64,000 nucleotides of DNA from Pseudomonas alcaligenes. Its GTDB lineage: Bacteria; Pseudomonadota; Gammaproteobacteria; Pseudomonadales; Pseudomonadaceae. Below the pieces are notes generated by a model. That model was not told the DNA's origin. It saw only the letters and a list, made by a program, of their open reading frames with translations, and ran no database searches. Location: NCBI RefSeq assembly GCF_014490745.1, contig NZ_LZEU01000001.1, positions 2,693,501-2,757,500 of the forward strand, given 5' to 3'. A program made the position numbers and the translations under genes. Positions 1 to 10,956 of the stretch are shown in pieces. How positions within the stretch are numbered: position 1 is the stretch's first letter; each line of letters begins with the position of its first letter.

Positions 1-249
1 AAGCCTAAGCGTTATCAGCAAGACCGCCAGACCAGAGACTGCATCGCCCAACGGCATCCACGAGCCGGCAAGCCGCACTTCTGCTCTCCGGATTGCTTGT
101 TTCGTCCTCTCCTCCCCTCTGCTCCACTCTCGTCCCGTCACTATTTCGACGTTCTGCCATGTGTCGCCCGCAACACTGCAAGCTTTTTGCACGTTGGTTT
201 TGGGTGGGAAGTCGGTGCTCAACCAAACTCATACTTTGAAGGATTGACC

Positions 250-1845
250 ATGTCAGCTTATCAAAACGACATCAAAGCCGTTGCCGCTCTGAAAGAAGCC
301 GCAGGCAGCAGCTGGAGCGCGATCAACCCCGAGTCCGTCGCTCGCATGCGCGCTCAGAACCGCTTCAAGACCGGTCTGGAAATCGCCCAGTACACCGCTG
401 ACATCATGCGCAAAGACATGGCCGAGTACGACGCCGACTCGTCCGTCTACACCCAATCCCTGGGCTGCTGGCACGGCTTCATCGGTCAGCAGAAGCTGAT
501 CTCGATCAAGAAGCACCTGAAGACCACCAACAAGCGCTACCTGTACCTGTCCGGCTGGATGGTTGCTGCTCTGCGCTCCGACTTCGGCCCGCTGCCGGAC
601 CAGTCGATGCACGAAAAAACCGCCGTTTCCGGCCTGATCGAAGAGCTGTACACCTTCCTGCGCCAGGCCGACAGCCGCGAACTGGATCTGCTGTTCACCG
701 CCATTGACGCCGCTCGCGCCGCCGGCGACAAGGCCAAAGAAGCCGAACTGCAGGCTCAGGTCGACAACTACGAAACTCACATCGTACCGATCATCGCCGA
801 CATCGACGCTGGCTTCGGTAACCCGGAAGCCACCTACCTGCTGGCCAAGCGCATGATCGAAGCAGGCGCTTGCTGCATCCAGATCGAAAACCAGGTTTCC
901 GACGAGAAGCAGTGCGGCCACCAAGACGGTAAAGTGACCGTTCCGCACGCTGACTTCCTGGCCAAGATCAACGCCGTTCGCTACGCATTCCTCGAGCTGG
1001 GCATCGACAACGGCGTGATCGTTGCTCGCACCGACTCCCTGGGTGCCGGCCTGACCAAGCAAATCGCCGTTACCGCCAAAGAAGGCGATCTGGGCGACCT
1101 GTACAACTCCTTCCTGGACTGCGAAGAAGTTGCTGCCTCCGACCTGGGCAACGGCGACGTCGTGATCAACCGCGGCGGCAAACTGCTGCGTCCGAAGCGC
1201 CTGCCGTCCAACCTGTTCCAGTTCCGCGCTGGCACCGGCGAAGACCGCTGCGTACTGGACTGCATCACCAGCCTGCAGAACGGCGCCGACATGCTGTGGA
1301 TCGAAACCGAGAAGCCGCACGTTGGCCAGATCAAGGGCATGGTTGACCGCATCCGCGAAGTCATCCCGAACGCCAAGCTGGTTTACAACAACAGCCCGTC
1401 CTTCAACTGGACCCTGAACTTCCGTCAGCAAGTGTTCGACGCTTTCGTAGCCGAAGGCAAAGACGTTTCCGCCTACGACCGCGCCAAGCTGATGAGCGTC
1501 GAGTACGACGAAACCGAACTGGCTCAGGTTGCCGACGAGAAGATCCGTACCTTCCAGCGCGACGGTTCGGCTCAGGCTGGCATCTTCCACCACCTGATCA
1601 CCCTGCCGACCTACCACACCGCCGCTCTGTCGACCGACAACCTGGCCAAAGGCTACTTCGCCGACCAGGGCATGCTGGCCTACGTGAAAGGCGTTCAGCG
1701 TCAGGAACTGCGTCAGGGTATCGCCTGCGTCAAGCACCAGAACATGGCTGGCTCCGACATCGGCGACAACCACAAAGAGTACTTCGCTGGCGAAGCTGCT
1801 CTGAAGGCAAGCGGTAAAGACAACACCATGAACCAGTTCCACTAA
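250..1845 (+). CDS. aceA: Isocitrate lyase (glyoxylate shunt)
   Basis: Splits isocitrate into glyoxylate and succinate in the cytoplasm, the first step of the glyoxylate shunt that lets acetate and fatty acids support gluconeogenesis. The 531-residue product carries the catalytic signature K220-Q-C222-G-H224 and the metal/substrate loop IADIDAGFGNPEATY around 182-196. Both the length and KQCGH (instead of KKCGH) fit the long Pseudomonas branch, not the shorter enterobacterial AceA. The frame is open from position 97, but the ATG at 250 follows AAGGATT and starts the usual N-terminus, so I take it as the start. It appears monocistronic, with a strong hairpin terminator at 1903. I see no convincing promoter in bases 1-249. 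Confidence 0.97.
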   Translation: MSAYQNDIKAVAALKEAAGSSWSAINPESVARMRAQNRFKTGLEIAQYTADIMRKDMAEYDADSSVYTQSLGCWHGFIGQQKLISIKKHLKTTNKRYLYLSGWMVAALRSDFGPLPDQSMHEKTAVSGLIEELYTFLRQADSRELDLLFTAIDAARAAGDKAKEAELQAQVDNYETHIVPIIADIDAGFGNPEATYLLAKRMIEAGACCIQIENQVSDEKQCGHQDGKVTVPHADFLAKINAVRYAFLELGIDNGVIVARTDSLGAGLTKQIAVTAKEGDLGDLYNSFLDCEEVAASDLGNGDVVINRGGKLLRPKRLPSNLFQFRAGTGEDRCVLDCITSLQNGADMLWIETEKPHVGQIKGMVDRIREVIPNAKLVYNNSPSFNWTLNFRQQVFDAFVAEGKDVSAYDRAKLMSVEYDETELAQVADEKIRTFQRDGSAQAGIFHHLITLPTYHTAALSTDNLAKGYFADQGMLAYVKGVQRQELRQGIACVKHQNMAGSDIGDNHKEYFAGEAALKASGKDNTMNQFH

Positions 1846-1902
1846 TAGGAACCGGTTCGCTCAGCCAGGGCCCAGCCCGAGCCGAGCGTGTTGCCAGACG
1901 AA

Positions 1903-1932
1903 CCCCAGCAGCGATGCTGGGGTTTTTCTTTT
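1903..1932 (+). terminator. Intrinsic terminator of aceA
   Basis: Perfect 8-bp stem CCCCAGCA / TGCTGGGG with a GCGA loop, followed directly by TTTTTCTTTT. It separates aceA from the nuo leader. Confidence 0.92.
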
Positions 1933-2367
1933 CCATCCCTGCCCCGCCTCACAGCGCCAAATGCGCAACACAGAGCGCATCCCAGAGCATCCGCACGCGA
2001 TTGCCCGGAAATCTGCCTGCGCAGCGCTACACTCCTTGCAAACGGCGTGTTCCATCAGCGCACCAATACCTGACTCGCTGTAAACAATTAAAGACAGGCG
2101 TCTTTCGAAAAGGCGTCATGACGCAGCAAAATCACGGCAATTGCACCATGCGACCAAAGCATTAAACGCTCTACAGCCCTCACCTGACGCTGGCTAGAGG
2201 TGTATTGATGAGTAGTTTCGACGCGCGCCGCGTTCATTTTTTTATTCATAAAAATTTACTTAGCGTGCTATGCGGGCATAAAATTGCCGCCACTACTCTG
2301 CGGAGCAGCTTTCCCGAGCTGCTGCGATTATTAAAAGAAGCCGTCCCCTTTCCCAAGGAGTATCGGC
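1933..2367. other. Intergenic leader between aceA and nuoA
   Basis: Non-coding gap, more AT-rich than its surroundings, especially at 2235-2290. It holds the candidate nuo promoter (2255-2284) and a 7-bp hairpin AGCAGCT-TTCCCG-AGCTGCT at 2304-2323 within the presumed 5' untranslated leader. A 55-codon frame (2208-2375) overlaps the nuoA start but uses rare Pseudomonas codons such as TTA and AAT, so I do not call it a gene. Nothing else is recognisable. Confidence 0.6.
2255..2284 (+). promoter_or_regulatory. Candidate sigma70 promoter of the nuo operon
   Basis: TTTACT, an 18-bp spacer and TAAAAT, with an AT-rich stretch just upstream (2237-2254) that could act as an UP element. It would give a leader of about 75 nt. 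It is the best match in the gap, but the -35 is weak. Confidence 0.4.
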
Positions 2368-2781
2368 ATGCCTGATGCGGTAACGACCATGTCCCATAAC
2401 TGGGCTTTTGCTGTATTCCTGCTCGGAGTCCTCGGACTCATCGCTTTCATGCTCGGCCTGTCCAGCCTGCTCGGTAGCAAGGCATGGGGGCGCAGCAAGA
2501 ACGAACCCTTCGAATCCGGCATGCTGCCAGTCGGCAGTGCCCGCCTGCGCCTCTCGGCAAAGTTCTATCTGGTCGCGATGCTCTTCGTGATCTTCGACGT
2601 TGAAGCCCTCTTTCTCTTCGCTTGGTCAGTCTCGGTTCGCGAAAGCGGCTGGGCAGGTCTGATCGAAGCTACAGTTTTCATAGCAATTCTGTTGGCTGGT
2701 CTTGTCTATCTTTGGCGTATCGGTGCGCTCGACTGGGCTCCCGAAGGTCGTCGTAATCGGCAGGCGAAGCTAAAACAATGA
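2368..2781 (+). CDS. nuoA: NADH-quinone oxidoreductase subunit A
   Basis: Small inner-membrane subunit (ND3 homologue) of proton-pumping complex I. It helps form the quinone-site region and the start of the proton path. The 137-residue product has three predicted membrane helices (about 10-33, 64-84 and 94-115), the conserved NEPFESG loop after helix 1 and the acidic [11 protein letters not shown] motif in helix 2. The start is fixed by AAGGAG seven bases upstream of ATG 2368. It is the first gene of a 13-gene operon; nuoB follows after only 10 bases. Confidence 0.96.
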   Translation: MPDAVTTMSHNWAFAVFLLGVLGLIAFMLGLSSLLGSKAWGRSKNEPFESGMLPVGSARLRLSAKFYLVAMLFVIFDVEALFLFAWSVSVRESGWAGLIEATVFIAILLAGLVYLWRIGALDWAPEGRRNRQAKLKQ

Positions 2782-2791
2782 GGCTTTGGCG

Positions 2792-3469
2792 ATGCAATAC
2801 AAACTTACTCGGATCGATCCGGATGCGCCTAACGAGCAGTATCCGATCGGCGAGCGGGAGACTGTCTCCGACCCGCTGCTAGAAGATCAGGTACACAAGA
2901 ACATCTTCATGGGCAAACTCGAAGATGTTCTCAACGGTGCGGTGAACTGGGGTCGCAAGAACTCCCTGTGGCCGTACAACTTCGGCCTGTCCTGCTGCTA
3001 CGTGGAAATGACCACCGCCTTCACCGCACCGCACGATATCGCGCGCTTCGGTGCGGAAGTCATTCGTGCGTCTCCGCGTCAGGCCGACTTCATGGTCATC
3101 GCCGGCACCTGCTTCATCAAGATGGCGCCGATCATCCAGCGCCTCTATGAACAGATGCTGGAGCCCAAGTGGGTGATCTCCATGGGTTCGTGCGCCAACT
3201 CCGGCGGCATGTACGACATCTATTCTGTAGTCCAGGGGGTCGACAAGTTCCTCCCGGTCGACGTGTACATCCCGGGTTGCCCGCCCCGTCCGGAGGCATT
3301 CCTGCAAGGCCTGATGCTGCTGCAGGAATCCATCGGCCAGGAGCGCCGCCCGTTGTCCTGGGTCGTCGGCGATCAAGGCATCTACCGTGCCGACATGCCG
3401 TCGCAGAAAGAACAGCGCCGCGAGCAGCGTATCGCTGTAACCAACCTGCGTAGCCCCGACGAAGTGTGA
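2792..3469 (+). CDS. nuoB: NADH-quinone oxidoreductase subunit B (cluster N2)
   Basis: Peripheral-arm subunit that holds the terminal [4Fe-4S] cluster N2, which hands electrons to quinone. All four ligands are visible in the 225-residue product: the tandem C68-C69 (LSCCYVEM), C134 ([11 protein letters not shown]) and C163 (PGCPPRPEA). I start at ATG 2792, which gives the family N-terminus [13 protein letters not shown]; a TTG two codons upstream is also in frame but less likely. A 56-base gap precedes nuoCD. Confidence 0.97.
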   Translation: MQYKLTRIDPDAPNEQYPIGERETVSDPLLEDQVHKNIFMGKLEDVLNGAVNWGRKNSLWPYNFGLSCCYVEMTTAFTAPHDIARFGAEVIRASPRQADFMVIAGTCFIKMAPIIQRLYEQMLEPKWVISMGSCANSGGMYDIYSVVQGVDKFLPVDVYIPGCPPRPEAFLQGLMLLQESIGQERRPLSWVVGDQGIYRADMPSQKEQRREQRIAVTNLRSPDEV

Positions 3470-3525
3470 GCCGGCTCGCCGAGCCTGCTCACTGACGCCG
3501 TACACCGCCGATAGCGACCGAGACC

Positions 3526-5307
3526 ATGACTGCAGACAGCATTCTGTCCGTTCCACCGTACAAGGCCGATGACCAGGATGTGGTCATCGAGCTGAATTCC
3601 CGCTTTGGTGCCGAGACCTTCACCGTCCAGAGCACCCGTACCGGCATGCCGGTGCTGTGGGTTTCCCGCGACCGCCTGATCAATGTTCTGACCTTCCTGC
3701 GCAACCTGCCGCGCCCCTACGTCATGCTGTACGACCTGCATGGCGTCGACGAGCGCCTGCGCACCCAGCGCCGCGGCCTGCCGAGCGCCGACTTCACGGT
3801 GTTCTACCACCTGATGTCGGTCGAACGTAACAGCGACATCATGATCAAGGTCGCCCTCAAGGAAGGTGATCTCAACGTTCCCACCGTCACCGGTATCTGG
3901 CCCAACGCCAACTGGTACGAGCGCGAAGTCTGGGATCTCTACGGCATCACCTTCCAGGGCCACCCGCACCTGACCCGCATCATGATGCCGCCGACCTGGG
4001 AAGGTCACCCGCTGCGCAAGGACTACCCAGCGCGCGCCACCGAATTCGATCCGTTCAGCCTGACCCTGGCCAAGCAGCAGTTCGAGGAAGAATCCGCCCG
4101 CTTCAAGCCGGAAGACTGGGGCATGAAGCGCCACGGCGAGAACGAGGACTACATGTTCCTCAACCTCGGCCCCAACCACCCTTCCGCCCACGGTGCGTTC
4201 CGTATCGTCCTGCAGCTGGACGGTGAAGAGATCGTCGACTGCGTACCGGACATCGGCTACCACCACCGGGGTGCCGAGAAGATGGCCGAGCGCCAGAGCT
4301 GGCACAGCTTCATCCCCTACACCGACCGTATCGACTACCTCGGCGGGGTGATGAACAACCTGCCCTACGTGCTGGCCGTGGAAAAACTGGCCGGGATCAA
4401 GGTGCCGGATCGCGTCGATTTCATCCGCGTGATGCTCGCCGAGTTCTTCCGCATCACCAGCCACCTGCTGTTCCTCGGTACCTATATCCAGGACGTCGGT
4501 GCGATGACCCCGGTGTTCTTCACCTTCACCGACCGCCAGCGCGCCTACAAGGTGATCGAAGCCATCACCGGTTTCCGCCTGCACCCGGCCTGGTACCGCA
4601 TTGGTGGCGTCGCCCACGACCTGCCGCGCGGCTGGGACGGCCTGGTCAAGGAATTCGTCGACTGGCTGCCCAAGCGCCTCGACGAGTACGAGAAGGCCGC
4701 CCTGAAGAACAGCATCCTGATCGGTCGTACCAAGGGCGTGGCCCAGTACAACACCAAGGAAGCCCTGGAATGGGGCGTCACCGGTGCCGGCCTGCGCTCC
4801 ACCGGTCTGGACTTCGACCTGCGCAAGGCGCGCCCGTACTCCGGCTACCAGAACTTCGAATTCGAAGTACCGCTGGCGCACAACGGTGACGCCTACGACC
4901 GCTGCCTGGTACGCGTGGAAGAAATGCGCCAGAGCATCCGCATCATCGACCAGTGCCTGCGCAACATGCCGGAAGGCCCGTACAAGGCGGATCACCCGCT
5001 GACCACGCCGCCACCGAAAGAGCGCACCCTGCAGCACATCGAGACCCTGATCACCCACTTCCTGCAAGTCTCGTGGGGCCCGGTCATGCCGGCCAACGAG
5101 AGCCTGCAGATGATCGAGGCGACCAAGGGCATCAACAGCTATTACCTGACGAGCGACGGCAGCACCATGAGCTACCGCACCCGGATTCGCACGCCCAGCT
5201 TCCCGCACCTGCAGCAGATCCCTTCGGTGATCCGCGGCAGCATGGTGGCGGATCTGATCGCGTACCTGGGCAGTATCGACTTCGTTATGGCCGACGTGGA
5301 TCGCTGA
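3526..5307 (+). CDS. nuoC: NADH-quinone oxidoreductase fused subunits C/D
   Basis: Fusion of the 30-kDa (NuoC) and 49-kDa (NuoD) peripheral subunits, which build the quinone-reduction chamber next to NuoB. The 593 residues divide into a NuoC part (about 1-190) and a NuoD part beginning near 205 ([17 protein letters not shown]). The NuoD part keeps the hydrogenase-derived fold and the conserved HRGAEKM segment, but not nickel ligands. The fusion is normal in gamma-proteobacteria and is often written nuoCD or annotated as nuoD. The nuoE start lies 2 bases beyond the stop, implying translational coupling. Confidence 0.97.
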   Translation: MTADSILSVPPYKADDQDVVIELNSRFGAETFTVQSTRTGMPVLWVSRDRLINVLTFLRNLPRPYVMLYDLHGVDERLRTQRRGLPSADFTVFYHLMSVERNSDIMIKVALKEGDLNVPTVTGIWPNANWYEREVWDLYGITFQGHPHLTRIMMPPTWEGHPLRKDYPARATEFDPFSLTLAKQQFEEESARFKPEDWGMKRHGENEDYMFLNLGPNHPSAHGAFRIVLQLDGEEIVDCVPDIGYHHRGAEKMAERQSWHSFIPYTDRIDYLGGVMNNLPYVLAVEKLAGIKVPDRVDFIRVMLAEFFRITSHLLFLGTYIQDVGAMTPVFFTFTDRQRAYKVIEAITGFRLHPAWYRIGGVAHDLPRGWDGLVKEFVDWLPKRLDEYEKAALKNSILIGRTKGVAQYNTKEALEWGVTGAGLRSTGLDFDLRKARPYSGYQNFEFEVPLAHNGDAYDRCLVRVEEMRQSIRIIDQCLRNMPEGPYKADHPLTTPPPKERTLQHIETLITHFLQVSWGPVMPANESLQMIEATKGINSYYLTSDGSTMSYRTRIRTPSFPHLQQIPSVIRGSMVADLIAYLGSIDFVMADVDR

Positions 5308-5309
5308 TT

Positions 5310-5804
5310 ATGAGCACGCTTATTCAAACTGACCGCTTCACTCTCAGCGAAGCCGAACGCTCGGCCATCGAGCACGAGATGCACCACTACGAAGACCCGC
5401 GCGCGGCGTCCATCGAAGCCCTGAAGATCGTGCAGAAAGAGCGCGGCTGGGTACCCGACGGCGCCGCCGATGCCATCGGCGCGATCCTCGGCATCCCGGC
5501 CAGCGACGTCGAAGGCGTGGCCACCTTCTATAGTCAGATTTTTCGCCAGCCGGTGGGCCGCCACATCATCCGCGTGTGCGACAGCATGACCTGCTTCGTC
5601 GGCGGCCACGAGGATCTGCTCGGCAGCCTCAAGGACAAGCTCGGCATCGTCCCCGGCCAGACCACCAGCGACGGTCGCTTCACCCTGCTGCCGGTGTGCT
5701 GCCTGGGTAACTGCGACAAGGCCCCGGCGGTGATGATCGACGACGACACCTACGGCAACCTCGATGCCAATGGCATCGCCCAGCTGCTGGAGTCCTACGC
5801 ATGA
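5310..5804 (+). CDS. nuoE: NADH-quinone oxidoreductase subunit E (cluster N1a)
   Basis: 24-kDa subunit of the NADH-dehydrogenase module, carrying the off-pathway [2Fe-2S] cluster N1a. The 164-residue product has the thioredoxin-like ferredoxin pattern C90-x4-C95 and C131-x3-C135. The frame is open upstream inside nuoCD from 4953, but that stretch is shadow coding; ATG 5310 gives the right N-terminus and size. Its stop overlaps the nuoF start in an ATGA arrangement. Confidence 0.96.
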   Translation: MSTLIQTDRFTLSEAERSAIEHEMHHYEDPRAASIEALKIVQKERGWVPDGAADAIGAILGIPASDVEGVATFYSQIFRQPVGRHIIRVCDSMTCFVGGHEDLLGSLKDKLGIVPGQTTSDGRFTLLPVCCLGNCDKAPAVMIDDDTYGNLDANGIAQLLESYA

Positions 5805-7150
5805 AGACGCTGACTTCCATCGGCCCGGCCAACCGCATCGCCCGCAGCGAAGAGACCCATCCGCTGACCTGGCGCCTGCGCGACGACGCCCAGCCGGTAT
5901 GGCTCGACGAGTACCAGCAAAAGAACGGCTACGCCGCCGCACGCAAGGCCCTCGCCGAAATGGCCCAGGCCGACATCGTGCAGACGGTCAAGGATTCCGG
6001 CCTCAAGGGCCGCGGCGGTGCGGGCTTCCCCACCGGCGTGAAGTGGGGCCTGATGCCCAACGACGAATCCATGAACATCCGCTACCTGCTGTGCAACGCG
6101 GATGAAATGGAACCGAACACCTGGAAAGACCGCATGCTTATGGAGCAGCTGCCACACCTGCTGGTGGAAGGCATGCTGATCTCCGCACGCGCGCTCAAGG
6201 CCTACCGCGGCTACATCTTCCTGCGCGGCGAGTACGTCGATGCAGCAGCCAACCTGAATCGCGCCATCGAGGAAGCCAAGGCCGCCGGCCTGCTGGGCAA
6301 GAACATCCTCGGCAGCGGCTTCGACTTCGAGCTGTTCGTCCACACCGGCGCCGGGCGTTACATCTGCGGTGAAGAAACAGCACTGATCAACTCCCTCGAA
6401 GGCCGCCGCGCCAACCCGCGCTCCAAGCCGCCCTTCCCCGCCGCCGTCGGTGTATGGGGCAAGCCGACCTGCGTGAACAACGTCGAGACCCTGTGCAACG
6501 TGCCGGCGATCGTCGCCAACGGCGTCGACTGGTACAAGACCCTGGCCCGTCCGGGCAGCGAAGACATGGGCACCAAGCTGATGGGCTTCTCCGGCAAGGT
6601 GAAGAACCCCGGCCTGTGGGAACTGCCGTTCGGTATCTCGGCCCGCGAGCTGTTCGAGGACTACGCCGGCGGCATGCGCGACGGCTACACCCTGAAATGC
6701 TGGCAGCCAGGTGGCGCCGGTACCGGCTTCCTGCTGCCCGAGCACCTGGATGCCTCGATGTACGCTGCCGGCATCGCCAAGGTCGGCACCCGTATGGGTA
6801 CCGGCCTGGCCCTGGCCGTGGACGACAGCGTCAACATGGTTTCGCTGCTGCGCAACATGGAAGAGTTCTTCGCCCGCGAGTCGTGCGGCTGGTGCACCCC
6901 ATGCCGCGACGGCCTGCCGTGGAGCGTGAAGATCCTCCGCGCCCTGGAGCGCGGCCAAGGCACCCAGCAGGACATCGATACCCTGCTCGGCCTGGTCAAC
7001 TTCCTCGGCCCCGGCAAGACCTTCTGTGCCCACGCCCCGGGCGCCGTCGAGCCATTGGGTAGCGCGATCAAGTATTTCCGTCCGGAGTTCGATGCTGGCG
7101 TGGCCAGCAACAGTGCGCCGGCAGCAACGGGGCAATTCGCCCCGGCGTGA
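5801..7150 (+). CDS. nuoF: NADH-quinone oxidoreductase subunit F (NADH/FMN, cluster N3)
   Basis: 51-kDa catalytic subunit that oxidises NADH via FMN and passes electrons to cluster N3. Visible in the 449 residues are the NADH/FMN glycine-rich loop [10 protein letters not shown] (about 70-79), the second glycine motif [19 protein letters not shown], and the N3 ligands C362, C365, C368 (SCGWCTPC) and C409. The start overlaps the nuoE stop by four bases. Unlike most junctions in this operon, a 95-base gap with a very stable hairpin separates it from nuoG. Confidence 0.97.
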   Translation: MKTLTSIGPANRIARSEETHPLTWRLRDDAQPVWLDEYQQKNGYAAARKALAEMAQADIVQTVKDSGLKGRGGAGFPTGVKWGLMPNDESMNIRYLLCNADEMEPNTWKDRMLMEQLPHLLVEGMLISARALKAYRGYIFLRGEYVDAAANLNRAIEEAKAAGLLGKNILGSGFDFELFVHTGAGRYICGEETALINSLEGRRANPRSKPPFPAAVGVWGKPTCVNNVETLCNVPAIVANGVDWYKTLARPGSEDMGTKLMGFSGKVKNPGLWELPFGISARELFEDYAGGMRDGYTLKCWQPGGAGTGFLLPEHLDASMYAAGIAKVGTRMGTGLALAVDDSVNMVSLLRNMEEFFARESCGWCTPCRDGLPWSVKILRALERGQGTQQDIDTLLGLVNFLGPGKTFCAHAPGAVEPLGSAIKYFRPEFDAGVASNSAPAATGQFAPA

Positions 7151-7212
7151 AGTTTTGCGTGACGGAGGCCATTCACCTGGCCCCGTGACACACCGTGATT
7201 CCATTAGCCAAG

Positions 7213-7226
7213 CCCGCTTCGGCGGG
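7213..7226 (+). other. UUCG-capped hairpin between nuoF and nuoG
   Basis: CCCGC-TTCG-GCGGG: a 5-bp all-GC stem closed by a C(UUCG)G tetraloop, one of the most stable RNA hairpins. No U-tract follows (TAAAGAAG), so it is not a classical terminator. It may stabilise or process the nuo mRNA and so set subunit ratios. That role is inference. Confidence 0.55.
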
Positions 7227-7245
7227 TAAAGAAGAAACCTGAACC

Positions 7246-9954
7246 ATGGCCACTATCCACGTAGACGGCAAAGATTTCGAAGTCGACGGTGCGGACAACC
7301 TGCTGCAGGCCTGTCTGTCCCTCGGTCTCGACATCCCCTACTTCTGCTGGCACCCGGCGCTCGGTAGCGTCGGTGCCTGCCGCCAGTGCGCGGTGAAGCA
7401 GTACAGCGACGAAAACGACAAGCGCGGCCGCATCGTCATGTCATGCATGACCCCGGCCAGCGACAACACCTGGATCAGCATCGACGATGAAGAGTCCAAG
7501 GCGTTCCGCGCCAGCGTCGTCGAATGGCTGATGACCAACCACCCGCACGACTGCCCGGTGTGCGAGGAAGGCGGTCACTGCCACCTGCAAGACATGACGG
7601 TGATGACCGGCCACAACGAGCGCCGTTATCGCTTCACCAAGCGTACCCACCAGAACCAGCAGCTCGGCCCGTTCATCTCCCACGAGATGAACCGCTGCAT
7701 CGCCTGCTACCGCTGCGTGCGCTACTACAAGGACTACGCCGGCGGCACCGACCTGGGCGTATACGGCGCGCACGACAACGTGTACTTCGGCCGTGTCGAA
7801 GACGGTGTGCTGGAAAGCGAGTTCTCCGGCAACCTGGTCGAGGTGTGCCCGACCGGCGTGTTCACCGACAAGACCCACTCCGAGCGCTACAACCGCAAGT
7901 GGGACATGCAGTTCGCCCCGAGCATCTGCCATGGCTGCTCCAGCGGCTGCAACATCAGCCCCGGCGAGCGCTACGGCGAGATCCGCCGCATCGAGAACCG
8001 CTTCAACGGCTCGGTGAACCAGTACTTCCTGTGCGACCGCGGCCGTTTCGGCTACGGCTACACCAACCGCGAAGACCGCCCGCGCCAGCCGCTGTTCGGT
8101 AGCGAGAAGCTGAGCCTGGACGGCGCCCTGGACAAGGCCGCCGAGCTGCTCAAGGGCAAGCGCGTGATCGGCATCGGCTCGCCGCGCGCCAGCCTGGAAG
8201 GCAACTTCGCCCTGCGCGAGCTGGTCGGCGAGGCAAACTACTACAGCGGCATCGCCGCCAGCGAGCTGGCCAACCTGCGCCTGATCCGCAACATCCTGCA
8301 GAACGGCCCGCTGCCGGTGGCCAACCTGCGCGACGTGGAAAGCCACGACGCGGTGTTCGTTCTCGGTGAAGACCTGACCCAGACCGCCGCCCGCCTGGCC
8401 CTGGCCCTGCGCCAGTCGGTCAAGGGCAAGGCCACCGAAATCGCCGCCTCGATGAAGATTCAGGACTGGCACATGGCCGCCGTGCAGAACGTCGCCCAGG
8501 ACGCACTGAACCCGCTGTTCATCGCCAGCGTCACCCCGACCCGCCTGGATGACGTGGCCGAAGCCTGCGTGCATGCCGCCCCGGCCGACCTGGCCCGCAT
8601 CGGTTTCGCCGTGGCCCACGCCATCGACCCGAGCGCCCCGGCCGTGACCGGTCTGGACGCTGAAGCTGCAGAACTGGTGCAGCTGATCGCCGACGCCCTG
8701 GTCAACGCCAAGCGTCCGCTGATTGTCTCCGGCGCTTCGCTGGGCGAGCAGAGCGTCATCGAAGCCGCCGGCAACATCGCCAGCGCGCTGAAGAACCGTG
8801 AGAAGAACGCCTCGATCAACCTGGTGGTACCGGAAGCCAACAGCATGGGCCTGGCCCTGTTCGGCGGCGAGTCGCTGGACGCCGCGCTGGACGCCCTGAA
8901 CGCCGGCCAGGCCGACGCCGTGGTGATCCTGGAGAACGACCTGTACCGCCGCGCCGACGCAACCAAGGTCGATGCCGCCCTGGCCGCCGCCAAGGTGGTG
9001 ATCGTTGCCGACCACCAGCAGACCGCCACCACCGCCAAGGCCCACCTGGTGCTGCCGGCGGCCAGCTTCGCCGAAGGCGACGGCACCCTGGTCAGCCTGG
9101 AAGGCCGCGCCCAGCGCTTCTTCCAGGTGTTCGAGCCGAGCTACTACGACAGCAATATCCTGGTGCGCGAGGGCTGGCGCTGGCTGCACGCGCTGCACAG
9201 CACCCTGCAGGGCAAGGCCGTGGACTGGACCCAGCTGGATCAGGTCACCGCCGCCTGCGCCGCCAGCAGCAGCGTGCTGGCCGGCATCGTCGGTGCCGCA
9301 CCGAGCGCGTCGTTCCGCATCAAGGGCCTCAAGCTGGCCCGCGAGCCGCACCGCTACAGCGGCCGAACCGCCATGCGCGCCAACATCAGCGTGCACGAGC
9401 CACGTCAGCCGCAAGACAAGGACTCGGCCTTCGCCTTCTCCATGGAAGGCTACGCCGGCAGCAAGGAAGACCGTCAGCAGATTCCGTTCGCCTGGTCGCC
9501 GGGCTGGAACTCGCCGCAAGCCTGGAACAAGTTCCAGGACGAAGTCGGCGGCCATCTGCGTGCCGGCGATCCGGGCGTACGCCTGATCGAAGCCAAGGGT
9601 GCCAGCCTGCCGTGGTTCGCCGTGAACGCCGCGTTCAACCCGGCCCAGGGCACTCTGCAGGCCGTGCCGCTGCATCACCTGTTCGGCAGCGAGGAAAACT
9701 CCTCCCGTGCCGCCCCGGTGCAAGAGCGCATTCCGCAGCCTTACGTGGCCCTGGCCAAGGCCGAAGCCGACCGCCTCGGCGTGAATGATGGCGCCCTGCT
9801 CGCCCTGACCGTCAACGGCCAGGCCCTGCGCCTGCCGCTGCAGGTCAACGAAGACCTGGCCATCGGCCTGGTCGGCCTGCCGGTTGGCCTGCCGGGCATT
9901 CCGGCGCTGCTTGCCGGCGCCGTGGTCACTGCCATCCAGGAGGCCGCGCAATGA
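7246..9954 (+). CDS. nuoG: NADH-quinone oxidoreductase subunit G
   Basis: Largest peripheral subunit (902 residues), a molybdopterin-oxidoreductase-like protein carrying the electron wire between NuoF and NuoI. The N-terminus is a [2Fe-2S] ferredoxin domain (cysteines in [15 protein letters not shown]) followed by the NuoG-type His/Cys [4Fe-4S] segment ([15 protein letters not shown]) and CIACYRC. The extra cluster N7 of some bacteria is present, with ligands C228, C231, C235 and C263. The C-terminal two thirds have the degenerate molybdopterin-binding fold without a cofactor role. The stop overlaps the nuoH ATG. Confidence 0.96.
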   Translation: MATIHVDGKDFEVDGADNLLQACLSLGLDIPYFCWHPALGSVGACRQCAVKQYSDENDKRGRIVMSCMTPASDNTWISIDDEESKAFRASVVEWLMTNHPHDCPVCEEGGHCHLQDMTVMTGHNERRYRFTKRTHQNQQLGPFISHEMNRCIACYRCVRYYKDYAGGTDLGVYGAHDNVYFGRVEDGVLESEFSGNLVEVCPTGVFTDKTHSERYNRKWDMQFAPSICHGCSSGCNISPGERYGEIRRIENRFNGSVNQYFLCDRGRFGYGYTNREDRPRQPLFGSEKLSLDGALDKAAELLKGKRVIGIGSPRASLEGNFALRELVGEANYYSGIAASELANLRLIRNILQNGPLPVANLRDVESHDAVFVLGEDLTQTAARLALALRQSVKGKATEIAASMKIQDWHMAAVQNVAQDALNPLFIASVTPTRLDDVAEACVHAAPADLARIGFAVAHAIDPSAPAVTGLDAEAAELVQLIADALVNAKRPLIVSGASLGEQSVIEAAGNIASALKNREKNASINLVVPEANSMGLALFGGESLDAALDALNAGQADAVVILENDLYRRADATKVDAALAAAKVVIVADHQQTATTAKAHLVLPAASFAEGDGTLVSLEGRAQRFFQVFEPSYYDSNILVREGWRWLHALHSTLQGKAVDWTQLDQVTAACAASSSVLAGIVGAAPSASFRIKGLKLAREPHRYSGRTAMRANISVHEPRQPQDKDSAFAFSMEGYAGSKEDRQQIPFAWSPGWNSPQAWNKFQDEVGGHLRAGDPGVRLIEAKGASLPWFAVNAAFNPAQGTLQAVPLHHLFGSEENSSRAAPVQERIPQPYVALAKAEADRLGVNDGALLALTVNGQALRLPLQVNEDLAIGLVGLPVGLPGIPALLAGAVVTAIQEAAQ

Positions 9955-10943
9955 GCTGGCTGACGCCCGAACTGATCGACGTCATAGTCGCCGTCCTCAA
10001 GGCCATCGTCATCCTGCTGGTGGTTGTGGTCTGCGGCGCGCTGCTGAGCTTCGTCGAACGCCGTCTGCTGGGCTGGTGGCAGGATCGCTACGGTCCGAAC
10101 CGCGTCGGCCCGTTCGGCATGTTCCAGATTGCTGCGGACATGCTGAAGATGTTCTTCAAGGAAGACTGGACGCCGCCATTCGCCGACAAGTTCATCTTCA
10201 TGCTGGCGCCGATGATTGCCTTCGCCGCCATGCTGATGGCCTTCGCGATCATCCCGATCACCCCGGAATGGGGTGTGGCGGATCTGAACATCGGTATCCT
10301 GTTCTTCTTCGCCATGGCCGGTCTGTCGGTATATGCCGTGCTGTTCGCCGGCTGGTCGAGCAACAACAAGTTCGCCCTGCTCGGCAGCCTGCGTGCCTCG
10401 GCCCAAACCATCTCCTACGAGGTGTTCCTGGCCCTGGCACTGATGGGCATCGTCGCCCAGGTCGGCTCGTTCAACATGCGCGATATCGTCGACTACCAGG
10501 CCGAACACCTGTGGTTCATCATTCCGCAGTTCTTCGGCTTCTGTACCTTCTTCATCGCCGGCGTCGCCGTGACTCACCGTCACCCGTTCGACCAGCCGGA
10601 AGCGGAGCAGGAGCTGGCCGACGGTTACCACATCGAATATGCCGGGATGAAATGGGGCATGTTCTTCGTCGGCGAGTACATCGGCATCGTGACCATCTCG
10701 GCGCTGCTGGTGACCCTGTTCTTCGGCGGCTGGCACGGGCCGTTCGGCATCCTGCCGCAGATCCCGTTCATCTGGTTCGCCCTCAAGACCTGCTTCTTCA
10801 TCATGATCTTCATCCTGCTGCGCGCCTCGATTCCGCGCCCGCGGTATGACCAGGTCATGGCCTTCAGCTGGAAGTTCTGCTTGCCGCTGACCCTGATCAA
10901 CCTGCTGGTGACCGGCGCACTTGTGCTGGCCTCGGCCCAGTAA
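9951..10943 (+). CDS. nuoH: NADH-quinone oxidoreductase subunit H
   Basis: Membrane subunit (ND1 homologue) that joins the peripheral arm to the membrane arm and forms the quinone entry tunnel. The 330 residues have about eight hydrophobic helices. Conserved loop motifs include [19 protein letters not shown] after helix 1 and the acidic [18 protein letters not shown] loop, whose glutamates link quinone chemistry to proton pumping. The ATG overlaps the nuoG stop (ATGA); nuoI starts 13 bases after the stop behind AAGGAG. Confidence 0.97.
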   Translation: MSWLTPELIDVIVAVLKAIVILLVVVVCGALLSFVERRLLGWWQDRYGPNRVGPFGMFQIAADMLKMFFKEDWTPPFADKFIFMLAPMIAFAAMLMAFAIIPITPEWGVADLNIGILFFFAMAGLSVYAVLFAGWSSNNKFALLGSLRASAQTISYEVFLALALMGIVAQVGSFNMRDIVDYQAEHLWFIIPQFFGFCTFFIAGVAVTHRHPFDQPEAEQELADGYHIEYAGMKWGMFFVGEYIGIVTISALLVTLFFGGWHGPFGILPQIPFIWFALKTCFFIMIFILLRASIPRPRYDQVMAFSWKFCLPLTLINLLVTGALVLASAQ

Positions 10944-10956
10944 GGAGTAACACGCG

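Noticed and set aside
2208..2375. Small leader gene before nuoA
   Set aside because: Contains clusters of codons rare in this organism (TTA, AAT, ATT) and probably the nuo promoter; kept only as a low-interest finding.
4953..5309. Longer NuoE starting inside nuoCD
   Set aside because: The extra stretch is a shadow frame of nuoCD; ATG 5310 gives the exact family N-terminus.
7441..9951. 836-codon open frame on the minus strand opposite nuoG
   Set aside because: Antisense shadow of a GC-rich gene; composition is Gly/Gln/Val/His-rich nonsense and nuoG is unmistakable. The same applies to long antisense frames opposite aceA, nuoCD, nuoL, nuoM and mnmC.
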